DNA of 64,000 nt from JAKANT01 sp035502095. GTDB lineage: Bacteria; Pseudomonadota; Gammaproteobacteria; Burkholderiales; Burkholderiaceae_F. The DNA is taken from contig DATJUX010000043.1 of the NCBI GenBank assembly GCA_035502095.1, forward strand, positions 248,001 through 312,000, read 5' to 3'. Made by a program: the position numbers and the translations under genes. The notes under the pieces are model-generated. The model searched no databases. It saw only the letters and a program-made list of their open reading frames with translations, and had not been told where the DNA came from. Shown one piece after another: positions 8,432-17,426 of this stretch (position 1 is its first letter; each line of letters begins with the position of its first letter).

Positions 8432-9340
8432 ATGAGAAAGATGCTGTTGCTCGTTGCAGGTGCGCTGGGCGCCGCGGCGCTGAGTGCGCAGGCGGCCGAG
8501 ACCGTGGTCGTCGCGATGAAGGGGCCGGGCTCGGGCAATCCGTTCTGGGCCGCGGTGCAGGCCGGCGCCGAAGCGAAGGGCAAGGAACTCGGCGTCAACG
8601 TGGTCGTCGTGGCGCCGCCGCAGGAAAGCGACATCCAGGGCCAGATCGCGCTGGTGGAGGACCAGCTGGCCAAGAAGGTGAGCGCGATCGCCATCGCGCC
8701 AACCGACCCGAACGCGCTCGCGCCCGTGCTCGAGCAGGCGAAGAAGCAGGGCGTCGGCGTCGTCTTCATCGACACCAAGGGCGCCAACGCGGGCATGACA
8801 TTCATCGGCACCAACAACGAGGTCGGCGCCGCGCTGGCCGCCGATTACATCTGCAAGAACGTGCCGAAGGGCAGCGAGGTCGCCATCCTGCAGGGGATCA
8901 TCACGCAATCGACCGGCCAGGCGCGCGCGCAGGGGTCGAAGAAGGGCCTGACCGCGTGCGGGATGAAGGTGGTGGCCGAGCAGCCGGCCGATTGGGACAC
9001 CGGCAAGGCGCAATCGGTGATGGAAAACATCATCACCGGTCACCCCAACCTGAAGGCCGTGTTCGCCTCCAACGACAACATGGCGCTGGGCGCGGTACAG
9101 GCGCTGAAGTCGGCCAACATGCTGTCGAAGGTCACGGTGGTCGGGTTCGATGCGAACCCCAACGCCGCGGCGAGCGTGCTCGCGGGCGAGATGGCCGCGA
9201 CGGTGGCGCAGAATCCCAAGAATATGGGCGCGCTCGGTGTCGAGAACGCGCTCGCGGTCAAGCACGGCAAAAAGATCGCGGCCGTGATCGATACCGGCAC
9301 GGTGCTCGTCACGAAGGCGAACGCCGCCCAGTACAAGTAG
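8432..9340 (+). CDS. CUT2-type sugar ABC transporter, periplasmic binding protein
   Basis: This 302-residue RbsB-like periplasmic binding protein has a Sec signal (MRKMLLLVAGALGAAALSAQ, cleavage after AQA). The mature part shows the type I fold pattern: VVVAMKGPGSGNPFWAAVQA, DIQGQIALVEDQLAKKVSAI, AIAPTDPNALAP and VTVVGFDANPNAAASVLAG. A ribosome site GGAGA stands seven bases ahead of ATG 8432. It is the last gene of the importer operon and is followed by a strong intrinsic terminator. The aromatic, Asp and Arg pattern suits a small sugar or polyol, but the exact ligand is unknown. Confidence 0.92.
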   Translation: MRKMLLLVAGALGAAALSAQAAETVVVAMKGPGSGNPFWAAVQAGAEAKGKELGVNVVVVAPPQESDIQGQIALVEDQLAKKVSAIAIAPTDPNALAPVLEQAKKQGVGVVFIDTKGANAGMTFIGTNNEVGAALAADYICKNVPKGSEVAILQGIITQSTGQARAQGSKKGLTACGMKVVAEQPADWDTGKAQSVMENIITGHPNLKAVFASNDNMALGAVQALKSANMLSKVTVVGFDANPNAAASVLAGEMAATVAQNPKNMGALGVENALAVKHGKKIAAVIDTGTVLVTKANAAQYK

Positions 9341-9366
9341 CAGCAAGCGCGCGTTTTGCTTGACCG

Positions 9367-9396
9367 ATCCGGGGCCGCAAGGCCCCGGATTGTTTT
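9367..9396 (+). terminator. Rho-independent terminator of the sugar ABC operon
   Basis: ATCCGGGGCC-GCAA-GGCCCCGGAT makes a perfect 10-bp GC-rich stem with a GCAA tetraloop, followed by TGTTTT, 26 bp after the binding protein stop codon. Confidence 0.92.
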
Positions 9397-9400
9397 GCCC

Positions 9401-9460
9401 GCCGCAGCGCACGCGACGGACCTCTCATCACGAGGCGCGCGCCCACGGCTCGGAATGACG
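9401..9460. repeat. Dispersed palindromic repeat, copy D (left arm truncated)
   Basis: The core GCAGCGCACGCGACGGACCT and right arm CACGGCTCGGAATGACG match the other copies, but the TGTCAT end is missing. It sits directly after the operon terminator. Confidence 0.5.
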
Positions 9461-9598
9461 AGCCATGCGTGATGCGCGACAAGCGCGGCTTGAAGCGCCG
9501 CGGCGTATGCTGGTCGGCAGGTGGCGCTCGCGGCGCTGCGCCGAAATCCGGCGGCGGGTCGCGTGCGGTCGGAGGGGGAATCTCGATCGGAGAAGACC

Positions 9599-10405
9599 AT
9601 GCCCAAGATTCGTGCCGGCAACATCACGATGAACTATGACCAGCAGGGCAGCGGCGAGGCGCTCGTGCTGATCCCGTATCTCGCGGCCGACTACGCGTGT
9701 TATGCGTTCCAGGTTCCCGACTACGCGAAACGCTTCACGTGCATCTCGGTCGACCTGCGCGGGACGGGCGAGTCGGACAAACCGGAGGGCGCGTACTCGA
9801 CCGAGCTGTTCGCAGACGACGTCGCGGCGCTCATGCAGGCGATCGGCGTCCAGAAGGCGCACATCTATGGTGTTTCGCTCGGCGCGGCCACCGGGATCTG
9901 GCTCGCCGCGAAGTATCCCGAGCGCGTGAAATCGCTTTCGCTGCACAGCGGCTGGGACAAGAGCGATGCTTTCCTCAAGACTGTCGTGCAGGGATGGCAG
10001 GTCATGGCAAAGGGGATGAACAACGTGCCCGAGATGGTGATCCAGGGCATCTTCCCGTGGTGCTTCACGCCGGAGTTGTACGCGCGCAAGCCCGACTACA
10101 TCCAGGCCCTGTCGGATTTCGTGCGCGGTCGTCCGAAGCAGCCGCTCGACGCGTTCCTCCGCGAGGCCGACGCCGTCATCGGGCACGACGCGCAGGCGCA
10201 GCTCGGCAGGATCCGCGCACCGACGCAGATCACGTTCGGGCGCCATGACATGGTCACGTCGACCCGCTTCGCCGACGGCCTGAAACGAGGCATCAAGAAC
10301 TCGGAGCTGTACGTCTTCGAGGATTGTGCGCACGCGCCGCTGTACGAGAACGTGCCGGCGTTCAACGAAAAGACGATGGCTTTTCTCACGCGCAACGCGG
10401 GTTGA
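9599..10405 (+). CDS. Alpha/beta hydrolase
   Basis: This 268-residue cytoplasmic alpha/beta hydrolase resembles RutD and 3-oxoadipate enol-lactonases. The nucleophile elbow is YGVSLGAA (Ser near residue 98). The acid is probably the Asp of FGRHDMVT, and the catalytic His lies in EDCAHAPLYENVPAF. The N-terminal MPKIRAGNITMNYDQQGSGE and LVLIPYLAADYACYAFQVPD are standard, although the usual oxyanion HG is replaced by IPYLA. ATG 9599 has GGAGAAG seven bases upstream. It stands alone between a terminator and a convergent gene. The substrate is unknown; carbon-carbon or ester hydrolysis are both possible. Confidence 0.82.
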   Translation: MPKIRAGNITMNYDQQGSGEALVLIPYLAADYACYAFQVPDYAKRFTCISVDLRGTGESDKPEGAYSTELFADDVAALMQAIGVQKAHIYGVSLGAATGIWLAAKYPERVKSLSLHSGWDKSDAFLKTVVQGWQVMAKGMNNVPEMVIQGIFPWCFTPELYARKPDYIQALSDFVRGRPKQPLDAFLREADAVIGHDAQAQLGRIRAPTQITFGRHDMVTSTRFADGLKRGIKNSELYVFEDCAHAPLYENVPAFNEKTMAFLTRNAG

Positions 10406-10450
10406 CGCGGCGGCTTGCGGCGCTTGGCGCGCGCCAGGGTGGCTGGCGCT

Positions 10451-11815
10451 TCACGCGTTGCGCGCAGTGACCAGCCAGCCCGCGACCGGCAGCCCCGCCT
10501 CCATCCGCAGCGTTTCGCCGCGTATATCGATCAACGCGAGGCCCGCTTCGCGCAACGCCGCGCGCAGATATCCGGACGAGTGCGCGTAGCGCCCGTTGAG
10601 CAGCAGCCGGTGAGCCTCGGTGCTGGTCTCCGGCAGCGCCTCCACCGTGAACACGAGCCGGCCGCCTGTTCGAAGGCACCGCCTGGCCGCCGCGAAGACG
10701 CCAGCCAGGGCGCCGAAGTAGCACAGCGTGTCGGCCGAGATGACGGCATCGAACGCCGCCGGCTGCGTATCGAGGTAGAACACCAGTTCCGCCTGGTGCA
10801 GCACGTCGTAGAGACGTCGCGCGCGAGCTCGTCGCAGCATGCCGACCGAGAGGTCGCAACCTGCCAGGTGGCTTGCCCACGGTTTGACGAGCGGGCCGCA
10901 CAGGCCCGTGCCGCACCCGGCGTCGACGATGCGCAGTGCCTGGCGCGGTTCTCCTGCCGCCGCGCGCAGCGCGCCGGCGACCAGCTCCGGCGCGCGGTAG
11001 TCAAGCTTCTCCAGCTTGGCATCGAAGGACGCGGCGAAGCTGTCGAACACCTTCCTGACGTAGGCATCGCTTGCGCGCTCGGGCGCCGCCTCGCCCAGGC
11101 ACGCCGCCAACTGATGCTGCGCAAGCGGATTGTCGGGTTCTTCGGCCAGCCACTCGCGATAGAGCTGCGCCGCCCGCTCGCGTTCACCCAGGAGAAGCAG
11201 GGCGCGGATGACCTGGTCGCGCGCCTGCAGATGGCGCGGCCACAGCGTGATGGCGCGGCTGTTGGCAAGCACGCCTTCGTGCACGTTGCCTTGCGCGATC
11301 AGGGCTTGCGAGAGGTTGTACCAGGCCTCGCCGAAATCCGGTCGCACTTCGATCGCGCGCCGGCACGCCGCCTCGGCTTCGGCGAGACGTCCCTGCTTGC
11401 GATACACGGTGCTCAGGTTGCTGAGCGCGTCGACCGAGTCGGGTCGTCCCGAAGCAACCTCGACACCACGCTCGTAGGCCGCGGTGGCGTCCTCGATCCG
11501 GCCTGCGCTCACGAGCACGTTGCCGAGGTTGTTCCACGCGCCGGCGTGATCCGGCAGTTGCGCGACGGCCTGGCGGATCAACGCCACCGCTTCGTCGACG
11601 CGTCCTTGCGTGTGGCGCACTACGCCGAGGAAGTGCAGCGCGTCGGGCTGTTGCGGCACGACCTGCAGCACGTCGTTCAGGGCCTGCTCCGCGGGGTCGA
11701 TCTGCCCGTCACACAGCAGCGTGATCGCCCGCTCCAGCATCCGGACGACGTCGGGTCGTTTGCCGGCGGCGGCGCGTGCCGGCGGTCCTTGATTTGGGGT
11801 GGTCGAATCGTTCAT
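10451..11815 (-). CDS. TPR-repeat SAM-dependent methyltransferase
   Basis: This 454-residue protein combines an array of tetratricopeptide repeats (residues ~25-245, with repeats such as AWNNLGNVLVSAGRIEDATA and ALSNLSTVYRKQGRLAEAEA) with a class I methyltransferase domain (~270-400). The SAM motif is IVDAGCGTGLCGPLV, followed by LAGCDLSVGMLRRAR and FDAVISADTLCYFG. It belongs to the TPR-methyltransferase group common in Proteobacteria. The target is unknown; a protein or cell-surface component is the usual guess. ATG 11815 gives MNDSTTPNQGPPARA. A much longer open frame upstream lies antisense to two convincing genes and is not coding. Confidence 0.85.
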   Translation of the reverse strand: MNDSTTPNQGPPARAAAGKRPDVVRMLERAITLLCDGQIDPAEQALNDVLQVVPQQPDALHFLGVVRHTQGRVDEAVALIRQAVAQLPDHAGAWNNLGNVLVSAGRIEDATAAYERGVEVASGRPDSVDALSNLSTVYRKQGRLAEAEAACRRAIEVRPDFGEAWYNLSQALIAQGNVHEGVLANSRAITLWPRHLQARDQVIRALLLLGERERAAQLYREWLAEEPDNPLAQHQLAACLGEAAPERASDAYVRKVFDSFAASFDAKLEKLDYRAPELVAGALRAAAGEPRQALRIVDAGCGTGLCGPLVKPWASHLAGCDLSVGMLRRARARRLYDVLHQAELVFYLDTQPAAFDAVISADTLCYFGALAGVFAAARRCLRTGGRLVFTVEALPETSTEAHRLLLNGRYAHSSGYLRAALREAGLALIDIRGETLRMEAGLPVAGWLVTARNA

Positions 11816-11953
11816 CGTCGTGCCGGTCGATGATGCCACCACCCCGAGCTCGAAAACCAATCGGCGCCCGAACACGTCCGTGTTTCTTCGCCCCTCGCGT
11901 GCGTGCAGAATGAACGCGGCAGGAGTTTCGGAGCCACCGGAGCGGGAGATGCC

Positions 11954-12718
11954 ATGGACGTGAAGGGAAAGATAGTGGTGGTCACCGGCGCGGCCAGCGG
12001 CATCGGCCGCGCAGCGGCGCTGAAATTCGCGGCCGAGGGTGCCGCGGGCGTGGTCGCCGCGGATCTGAACCCGGATGGGCTGATTCCGGTCGTGAACGCA
12101 ACCGGCGGGATCGCGGTGACGTGCGACGTCAGCAAGGAGGAGAACATCCGCGATCTCGTGCGCACCGCGGAGGCGCGCTACGGCCGCGTCGACGTCTACT
12201 TTTCCAATGCCGGCATCATCTCGCGCGGCGGACCCGAGGCGCCCGACGAAGTGTGGGAGCGCAACTGGAAGATCCACGTCATGGCGCACGTCTGGGCGGC
12301 GCGCGCGGTGGTCGAGCCGATGCTGGCGCGCGGCGGCGGCTACTTTCTTGTCACCGCCTCGGCCGCCGGCCTGCTCAACATCGTCGAGTCCGCCTCGTAC
12401 GGCGTCACCAAGCATGGCGCGGTGGCGTTCGCCGAGTGGCTGGCGATCGCATACGGGCGGCGCGGCCTGCGCGTCTCCTGTTTGTGTCCGCAACTGGTGC
12501 GCACCGCCATGATGTCGAACGAGGAGAGTTCGGCCGGCATCGACGGCGTCGTCTCGGCGGAGCAGGTCGCCGACGAGATCGTGAAGGTGATGCGCGAGGA
12601 GCACTTCCTGATCCTGCCGCACCCGCAGGTGATCGAGTACCTGCGGGCCAAGACCAACAACTACGATCGCTGGATCGGCGGCATGCAGAAGCTGTTTGCG
12701 CGCTATAGCGGCGGTTAG
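11954..12718 (+). CDS. Short-chain dehydrogenase/reductase (SDR)
   Basis: This 254-residue classical SDR has the cofactor motif TGAASGIGRAAAL (residues ~11-23), Asp near 42 suggesting NAD preference, the NAG motif SNAGIIS and a catalytic Ser in VTASAAGL. The catalytic Tyr/Lys pair is in ASYGVTKHG. ATG 11954 follows a GGGAGA ribosome site. The DUF294 gene follows after only 12 bp, so the two may be co-transcribed. The C-terminal IEYLRAKTNNYDRWIGGMQK resembles SDRs found beside acyl-CoA dehydrogenases, which hints at a lipid-derived alcohol substrate, but this is weak. Confidence 0.88.
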   Translation: MDVKGKIVVVTGAASGIGRAAALKFAAEGAAGVVAADLNPDGLIPVVNATGGIAVTCDVSKEENIRDLVRTAEARYGRVDVYFSNAGIISRGGPEAPDEVWERNWKIHVMAHVWAARAVVEPMLARGGGYFLVTASAAGLLNIVESASYGVTKHGAVAFAEWLAIAYGRRGLRVSCLCPQLVRTAMMSNEESSAGIDGVVSAEQVADEIVKVMREEHFLILPHPQVIEYLRAKTNNYDRWIGGMQKLFARYSGG

Positions 12719-12730
12719 CCACCTCCGCGC

Positions 12731-14563
12731 ATGCCCACGGCCTTCAACTTCGCCGCCTCGCCGTTCGATTGCCTCACCGCGAGCGAGCAACGGCTCGTGC
12801 GCGACAGCGTCGACATCGCCTACTTTCGCGAAGGCGAGACGATCCTCGACCGCGGCGCCGACGCGACCCACCTGTTCGTGGTGATCAAGGGCTACGTGTC
12901 GCAGTACGACGGCGACGAGATCGTGGCGACGTTCGGGCCGGACGACAGCTTCGACGGGCGTTCGCTGGTCGCCGGGCGTTCCAGCAGCCGCTTCGTCGCC
13001 ACCGAAGAGGTGCTCGCCTACCAGCTTGCCCGCCAGGCGGTCAGCACGCTCATCTCCGGCAACGCCACGTTCGGTGCGCTGCTGTTTTCGGATCTGTCGA
13101 ACAAGCTGAGCGCGCTCGCGCTGCGCTCCGGCCAGCGCGAGATGCAGTCGCTTGCGCTGGCGCGCGTGGAACAGGCGTTCCTGCGCCCGGCGCACGTCGT
13201 CGACGGCGCGGCCGACATCGTCGCGGTCACGCGCGTGCTGCACGGCCAGCGCGCGAGCAGCGTGCTGGTCCGCGATACGAGCACGGTGCCCGAACGCCTC
13301 GGCATCTTCACCTCGACCGGATTGCAGCGGGCGGTGCTCGACGGCCGTCCGCTGGCCGAGCTTCCGGTGCGCGACATCGCCACCTTCGAGCTGGTCTCGA
13401 TCGGCCCGCGGGATTCGCTGTTCGATGCGCTGGCGCTGATGATCAAGCACCAGGTGCACCGGCTGGTGGTCGCCGACGGGGAACGCATCGTCGGGCTGCT
13501 GGAGCAGCTCGATGCCCTCAGTTTCCTCTCCAATCACTCCTACCTGATCACCGTGCAGATCGTGCAGGCGAACGATCTCGAGGCGCTGCGCGCGGCCGCG
13601 GCGCAGATCACGCGGCTGATCACGCTTCTCCATCGCGGCGGCACGCGTGTCGCCGCGATCGCGAAGCTGGTGCAGGAACTGAATGCGAAGCTGTTCGCGC
13701 GCGCGTGGCAGCTGATCGCGCCGCCCGAGCTCGCGGCGGCGAGCTGCCTGTTCGTGATGGGAAGCGAGGGCCGCGGCGAGCAACTGCTCAAGACCGACCA
13801 GGACAACGGCCTCGTGCTGCGCGACGATCACCCGATCGACGCGGCAGTCGTCACCGACAGTTGCCGGCGCTTCTCGGAGGCGCTCGGGGCTTTCGGGTAT
13901 CCGGAATGCCCGGGCGGAATCATGGTGCGCAACCCGGAGTGGCGTCGCACCGTCTCCGAGTTCGGACACACCGTGCGCCGCTGGCTGCTGCAACCGGATC
14001 CGGCCGGCCTGATGGCGCTGGCGATCTTCCTGGACGCGCATCCCGTGGCGGGCGACGAGCGACTGCTTGCCAGGGTGCGCAGCGAAGTCGACGGCTTGGC
14101 GGCCGGCAACGATGCCCTGCTTGCCCACTTCGCCGCGGCCATCGATTCGTTTCCCGAGGCCGGCACCGCGGCGTGGTGGAATCGCCTGCTGCTGATCGGG
14201 GAAGACGACCGCCAGACCGTCGATCTGAAGAAGGCAGGGATCTTTCCGATCGTGCACGGCGTGCGCAGTTTTGCGCTGGCGGAACATGTCGCGGCGACCG
14301 GCACCGCTGCGCGGCTCGACGCGCTGGTCGCGGCGGGGCGCCTGCCCGCGGACCTCGCGACCGATCTGACCGACACACTGAATTTCCTCATGACGCTGAA
14401 ACTCGGCGCGGGCCTGGCCGAACTCGACGCCGGACGTCCGGTTTCCGGCGGCGTGCAACTCGACAAGCTGAGCAGCCTGGATCGAGACTTGCTGAAGGAT
14501 GCGCTGGCGGTCGTGAAACGCTTCAAGACGCTCGTGCGCCACCACTTTCATCTCGACGCTTGA
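12731..14563 (+). CDS. DUF294 nucleotidyltransferase-like protein with cNMP-binding and CBS domains
   Basis: This 610-residue cytoplasmic signalling protein has a cyclic-nucleotide-binding fold at ~20-125 (YFREGETILDRGADATHLFV), a CBS pair at ~155-275 (VRDIATFELVSIGPRDSLFD), a DUF294 nucleotidyltransferase-like domain at ~300-445 and DUF294_C to the end. The signature MGSEGRGEQLLKTDQDNGLV carries the G-S and D-x-D residues of the nucleotidyltransferase fold. Such proteins sit next to a DnaQ-like exonuclease and actP in many Proteobacteria, exactly as here. That suggests a role in sensing nucleotide or energy state around acetate uptake. The stop codon lies one base before the exonuclease ATG. 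Confidence 0.9.
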   Translation: MPTAFNFAASPFDCLTASEQRLVRDSVDIAYFREGETILDRGADATHLFVVIKGYVSQYDGDEIVATFGPDDSFDGRSLVAGRSSSRFVATEEVLAYQLARQAVSTLISGNATFGALLFSDLSNKLSALALRSGQREMQSLALARVEQAFLRPAHVVDGAADIVAVTRVLHGQRASSVLVRDTSTVPERLGIFTSTGLQRAVLDGRPLAELPVRDIATFELVSIGPRDSLFDALALMIKHQVHRLVVADGERIVGLLEQLDALSFLSNHSYLITVQIVQANDLEALRAAAAQITRLITLLHRGGTRVAAIAKLVQELNAKLFARAWQLIAPPELAAASCLFVMGSEGRGEQLLKTDQDNGLVLRDDHPIDAAVVTDSCRRFSEALGAFGYPECPGGIMVRNPEWRRTVSEFGHTVRRWLLQPDPAGLMALAIFLDAHPVAGDERLLARVRSEVDGLAAGNDALLAHFAAAIDSFPEAGTAAWWNRLLLIGEDDRQTVDLKKAGIFPIVHGVRSFALAEHVAATGTAARLDALVAAGRLPADLATDLTDTLNFLMTLKLGAGLAELDAGRPVSGGVQLDKLSSLDRDLLKDALAVVKRFKTLVRHHFHLDA

Positions 14564-14564
14564 G

Positions 14565-15224
14565 ATGGCCGCGCTCGCTCCGCTGCGGTGGATCGGCCGC
14601 GGTATCGACAAGGTGCGGCGCGGCTGGCTGCTCTATCACCTGACCGAAGCGCAGTTCGCGTTCATGTACGACGCGCCACCGCCCAACGAGTGGGTGGCGG
14701 TCGACTGCGAGACCACGGGCCTGAACGTGCATCGCGACCAGATCGTCGCCATCGGCGCGGTGCGGATCGTCGGCAACCGCGTGTTGACCAGCGAGCGGCT
14801 GGAGCTGCTGGTGCGACCCGATCGCGCCATTTCGCCGGCAGCGATGCGGGTGCACGGGTTGCGCGAGCGCGATGTCGCGGCGGGCATCGATCCGACCCAG
14901 GCGATGCGCCAGCTGCTGCGTTTCATCGGCAGCCGGCCGCTGGTCGGCTACTACCTGCAGTTCGACGTCGCCATGCTCAACCGCGAGATCTGGCGGCTGC
15001 TCGGCGTGCGCCTGCCGCAGAAAAAGATCGAGGTCTCGTCGATGTACTACGACTGGCGCAACCGCCAGCTTCCGCCGCACGAGCGCGGCGGCACGATCGA
15101 CCTGCGCTTCGCGACGATGATGTCGACGCTTGGCCTACCTCTGCACGACGCGCACGACGCGCTCAACGACGCGGTGATGGCGGCGCTGGCGTTCATCAAG
15201 TTGAGGCATTTGCTGGGGCGGTGA
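14565..15224 (+). CDS. DnaQ-like 3'-5' exonuclease (DEDDh type)
   Basis: This 219-residue exonuclease is of the DnaQ/PolC-epsilon superfamily. Exo I is AVDCETTGLN (Asp and Glu), Exo II is LVGYYLQFDVAMLNRE and Exo III is PLHDAHDALNDAVMAAL, with the His and Asp of the DEDDh set. It starts one base after the DUF294 stop, so the pair is translationally coupled. The two-gene unit is conserved next to actP, which is convergent here with a 16-bp gap. The nucleic acid target is unknown and it is not the replicative epsilon subunit, because the PHP- or polymerase-binding tail is absent. Confidence 0.88.
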   Translation: MAALAPLRWIGRGIDKVRRGWLLYHLTEAQFAFMYDAPPPNEWVAVDCETTGLNVHRDQIVAIGAVRIVGNRVLTSERLELLVRPDRAISPAAMRVHGLRERDVAAGIDPTQAMRQLLRFIGSRPLVGYYLQFDVAMLNREIWRLLGVRLPQKKIEVSSMYYDWRNRQLPPHERGGTIDLRFATMMSTLGLPLHDAHDALNDAVMAALAFIKLRHLLGR

Positions 15225-15240
15225 GGGGCGGCAAGCAGGC

Positions 15241-16962
15241 CTAATGCCCGCTGGCCCCGGCCGCTCCGATCCCCGTCTCCGACCTGACCTGCTGCGCGAG
15301 GAACCCGGCGCGGTCCTGCGTCGCGCGCGGCCCGCGGTCGAGCAACGAGACGATCCAGATCGCGACAAACGCGAGCGTCATCGAGAACAACGCGGGCGAC
15401 GCGTACGGGAACAGCGCCGATCCCTTCGGGTTGCCGAGCGTCGCCTCCCATACCGACGGCGACACGATCGTCAACGCGACCGAGGACACCAGCCCGAGGA
15501 AGCCGCCCACCACGGCGCCTTTCGTCGTGCAGTCCTTCCACAGCACCGACATCAGCAGCACCGGGAAGTTGGCCGAGGCCGCGATCGCGAACGCCAGGCT
15601 CACCATGAACGCGATGTTCTGCTTCTCGAACGCGATGCCGAGCAGCACCGCGATGATGCCCAGCGCGATGGTGGTCAGGCGCGACACCTTCAGCTCCGAA
15701 GTGCTGTCCGCGTTGCCATGCTTGAAGACGGTCGCGTAAAGGTCGTGCGACACCGCTGAAGCGCCGGAGAGCGTGAGCCCCGCGACCACCGCGAGGATGG
15801 TCGCGAAGGCCACCGCCGAGATGAAGCCGAGGAACACGTTGCCGCCGACCGCGGTGGCGAGATGCACGGCGGCCATGTTGCCGCCCCCGAGCAATCCGCC
15901 CTTGGCATCGAGGAACGCCGAATTGGTCAGCACGAACGTGATCGCGCCGAAGCCGATGATGAACGTGAGCAGGTAGAAGTAGCCGATCCAAGTGGTCGCC
16001 CAGAACACCGACTTGCGTGCTTCCTTGGCGTTCGGCACGGTGAAGAAGCGCATCAGGATGTGCGGCAGTCCGGCGGTGCCGAACATGAGCGCCATGCCGA
16101 AGCTGATGGCCGAGATCGGGTCCTTGATGAACCCGCCCGGACCCATGATCGAAAAACCTTCCTTCGCCGCCGCCTCGGGAGCCTTGCCCGCTGCGGTGGC
16201 CAGTCCCGTCTTGACCTCGACCGCCTTGGCGAACATGGCCTCGGGGCTGAACCCGAAGTTCCACATCACCATCAGCGCCATGAACGTGGCGCCGCCGAGC
16301 AGCAGGCACGCCTTGATGATCTGCACCCAGGTGGTCGCCGTCATGCCGCCGAACAGCACGTAGATCATCATCAAGGCGCCGACGATCACCACCGCGATCC
16401 AGTATTCGAGCCCGAACAGGAGTTTGATCAACTGGCCCGCGCCGACCATCTGCGCGATCAGGTAGAAAGCCACCACCACCAGCGTGCCTGACGCCGCGAA
16501 CACGCGGATCGGCGTCTGTCCGAAGCGGAACGCCGCCACGTCGGCGAAGGTGAACTTGCCGAGATTGCGCAGGCGTTCCGCGAGCAGGAACGTGACCACC
16601 GGCCAGCCGACCAGGAAGCCGATCGAATACATCAGTCCGTCGAAGCCGCCGGTCATCACCGCGGCCGAGATGCCGAGGAACGAGGCCGCGGACATGTAGT
16701 CGCCGGCGATGGCGAGTCCGTTCTGGAAGCCGGTGATACCGCCGCCCGCGGTATAGAAGTCGGCCGCCGACTTCGTCCGTGCGGCGGCCCACTTGGTGAT
16801 GAACAGGGTGAAGACCACGAACACGGCGAACATGATGATCGCCGTCCAGTTGGTCGGCTGTTTTTCCGTCTGGCCGAGATCGCCTCCGGCCGCGTGCGCC
16901 ATGCCCGCGCAGGCGAGCGCCGCAAGCCCGAGCCACCACGTGGCGCGCGTGCGGCGGCTCAT
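15241..16962 (-). CDS. actP: Cation/acetate symporter
   Basis: This 573-residue sodium:solute symporter of the SSS family has thirteen or more predicted membrane helices after a cleavable-looking N-terminal segment (WWLGLAALACAGMAHA). Landmarks are AADFYTAGGGITGFQNGLAI near residue 65, GDYMSAASFLGISAAVMTGG, VLFGGMTATTWVQIIKACLL and LTLSGASAVSHDLYA. This is the ActP group, which imports acetate and short monocarboxylates with sodium or protons across the inner membrane. It overlaps the upstream DUF485 gene by four bases (ATGA), the standard pairing in Proteobacteria. It is convergent with the exonuclease/DUF294 pair. Confidence 0.95.
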   Translation of the reverse strand: MSRRTRATWWLGLAALACAGMAHAAGGDLGQTEKQPTNWTAIIMFAVFVVFTLFITKWAAARTKSAADFYTAGGGITGFQNGLAIAGDYMSAASFLGISAAVMTGGFDGLMYSIGFLVGWPVVTFLLAERLRNLGKFTFADVAAFRFGQTPIRVFAASGTLVVVAFYLIAQMVGAGQLIKLLFGLEYWIAVVIVGALMMIYVLFGGMTATTWVQIIKACLLLGGATFMALMVMWNFGFSPEAMFAKAVEVKTGLATAAGKAPEAAAKEGFSIMGPGGFIKDPISAISFGMALMFGTAGLPHILMRFFTVPNAKEARKSVFWATTWIGYFYLLTFIIGFGAITFVLTNSAFLDAKGGLLGGGNMAAVHLATAVGGNVFLGFISAVAFATILAVVAGLTLSGASAVSHDLYATVFKHGNADSTSELKVSRLTTIALGIIAVLLGIAFEKQNIAFMVSLAFAIAASANFPVLLMSVLWKDCTTKGAVVGGFLGLVSSVALTIVSPSVWEATLGNPKGSALFPYASPALFSMTLAFVAIWIVSLLDRGPRATQDRAGFLAQQVRSETGIGAAGASGH

Positions 16963-17267
16963 TTGAGCGCCTCCCTGGCGACCTCTTCGGTGAGCGCGTC
17001 GAACTCCCGGTTGGCGCGACGCACGTAGATGCCGGTGACCAGGATCGTGAAGACGATGACGCCGAATCCGATCGGCATGCCGACCGTCGTCACGCCCTCG
17101 CCGAGCCGCTGCGCGAGAAACGCCTTGTTGAATGCGACCAGCATGACGAAGCCGTAGTAGACGACCAGCACCAGCACCGTGAGCACCCAGCCGAAGCGCG
17201 AACGCCTGGCCTTCAGTTCCTGGTACTTGGGGTTGCGCGCAATGCGCTGAACCAGATCAGCTTCCAT
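16959..17267 (-). CDS. yjcH: DUF485 family membrane protein, actP partner
   Basis: This 102-residue inner-membrane protein has two helices: FGWVLTVLVLVVYYGFVMLV (residues ~25-44) and a second at ~62-82 around MPIGFGVIVFTILVTGIYVR. The N-terminal IARNPKYQELKARRSRF motif is diagnostic of the DUF485/YjcH family that always precedes actP. It is co-transcribed with actP with a four-base overlap and presumably modulates or stabilises the symporter. The upstream gap to 17427 should carry the promoter. Confidence 0.92.
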   Translation of the reverse strand: MEADLVQRIARNPKYQELKARRSRFGWVLTVLVLVVYYGFVMLVAFNKAFLAQRLGEGVTTVGMPIGFGVIVFTILVTGIYVRRANREFDALTEEVAREALK

Positions 17268-17426
17268 CGCCCCTCCTCCTGCCGGCGATGCCTTGTCGCC
17301 GGACGTTCGTGCAAAGGATTATGGGCGAATCGATTCACGCGGTGCTGCCCGTGGCCGTCACGTGGTTCCGGTTGCCCGGCGTCAAATGTGTGTCGACGCG
17401 CCCATATACACCAAACGACGTTTCTG

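Noticed and set aside
11816..14611. A 2.8-kb stop-free antisense extension of the TPR-methyltransferase frame, opposite the SDR and DUF294 genes.
   Set aside because: The opposite strand encodes two full family matches. The antisense translation is His/Arg/Asp-rich with no domain, a usual by-product of strong third-position GC bias.
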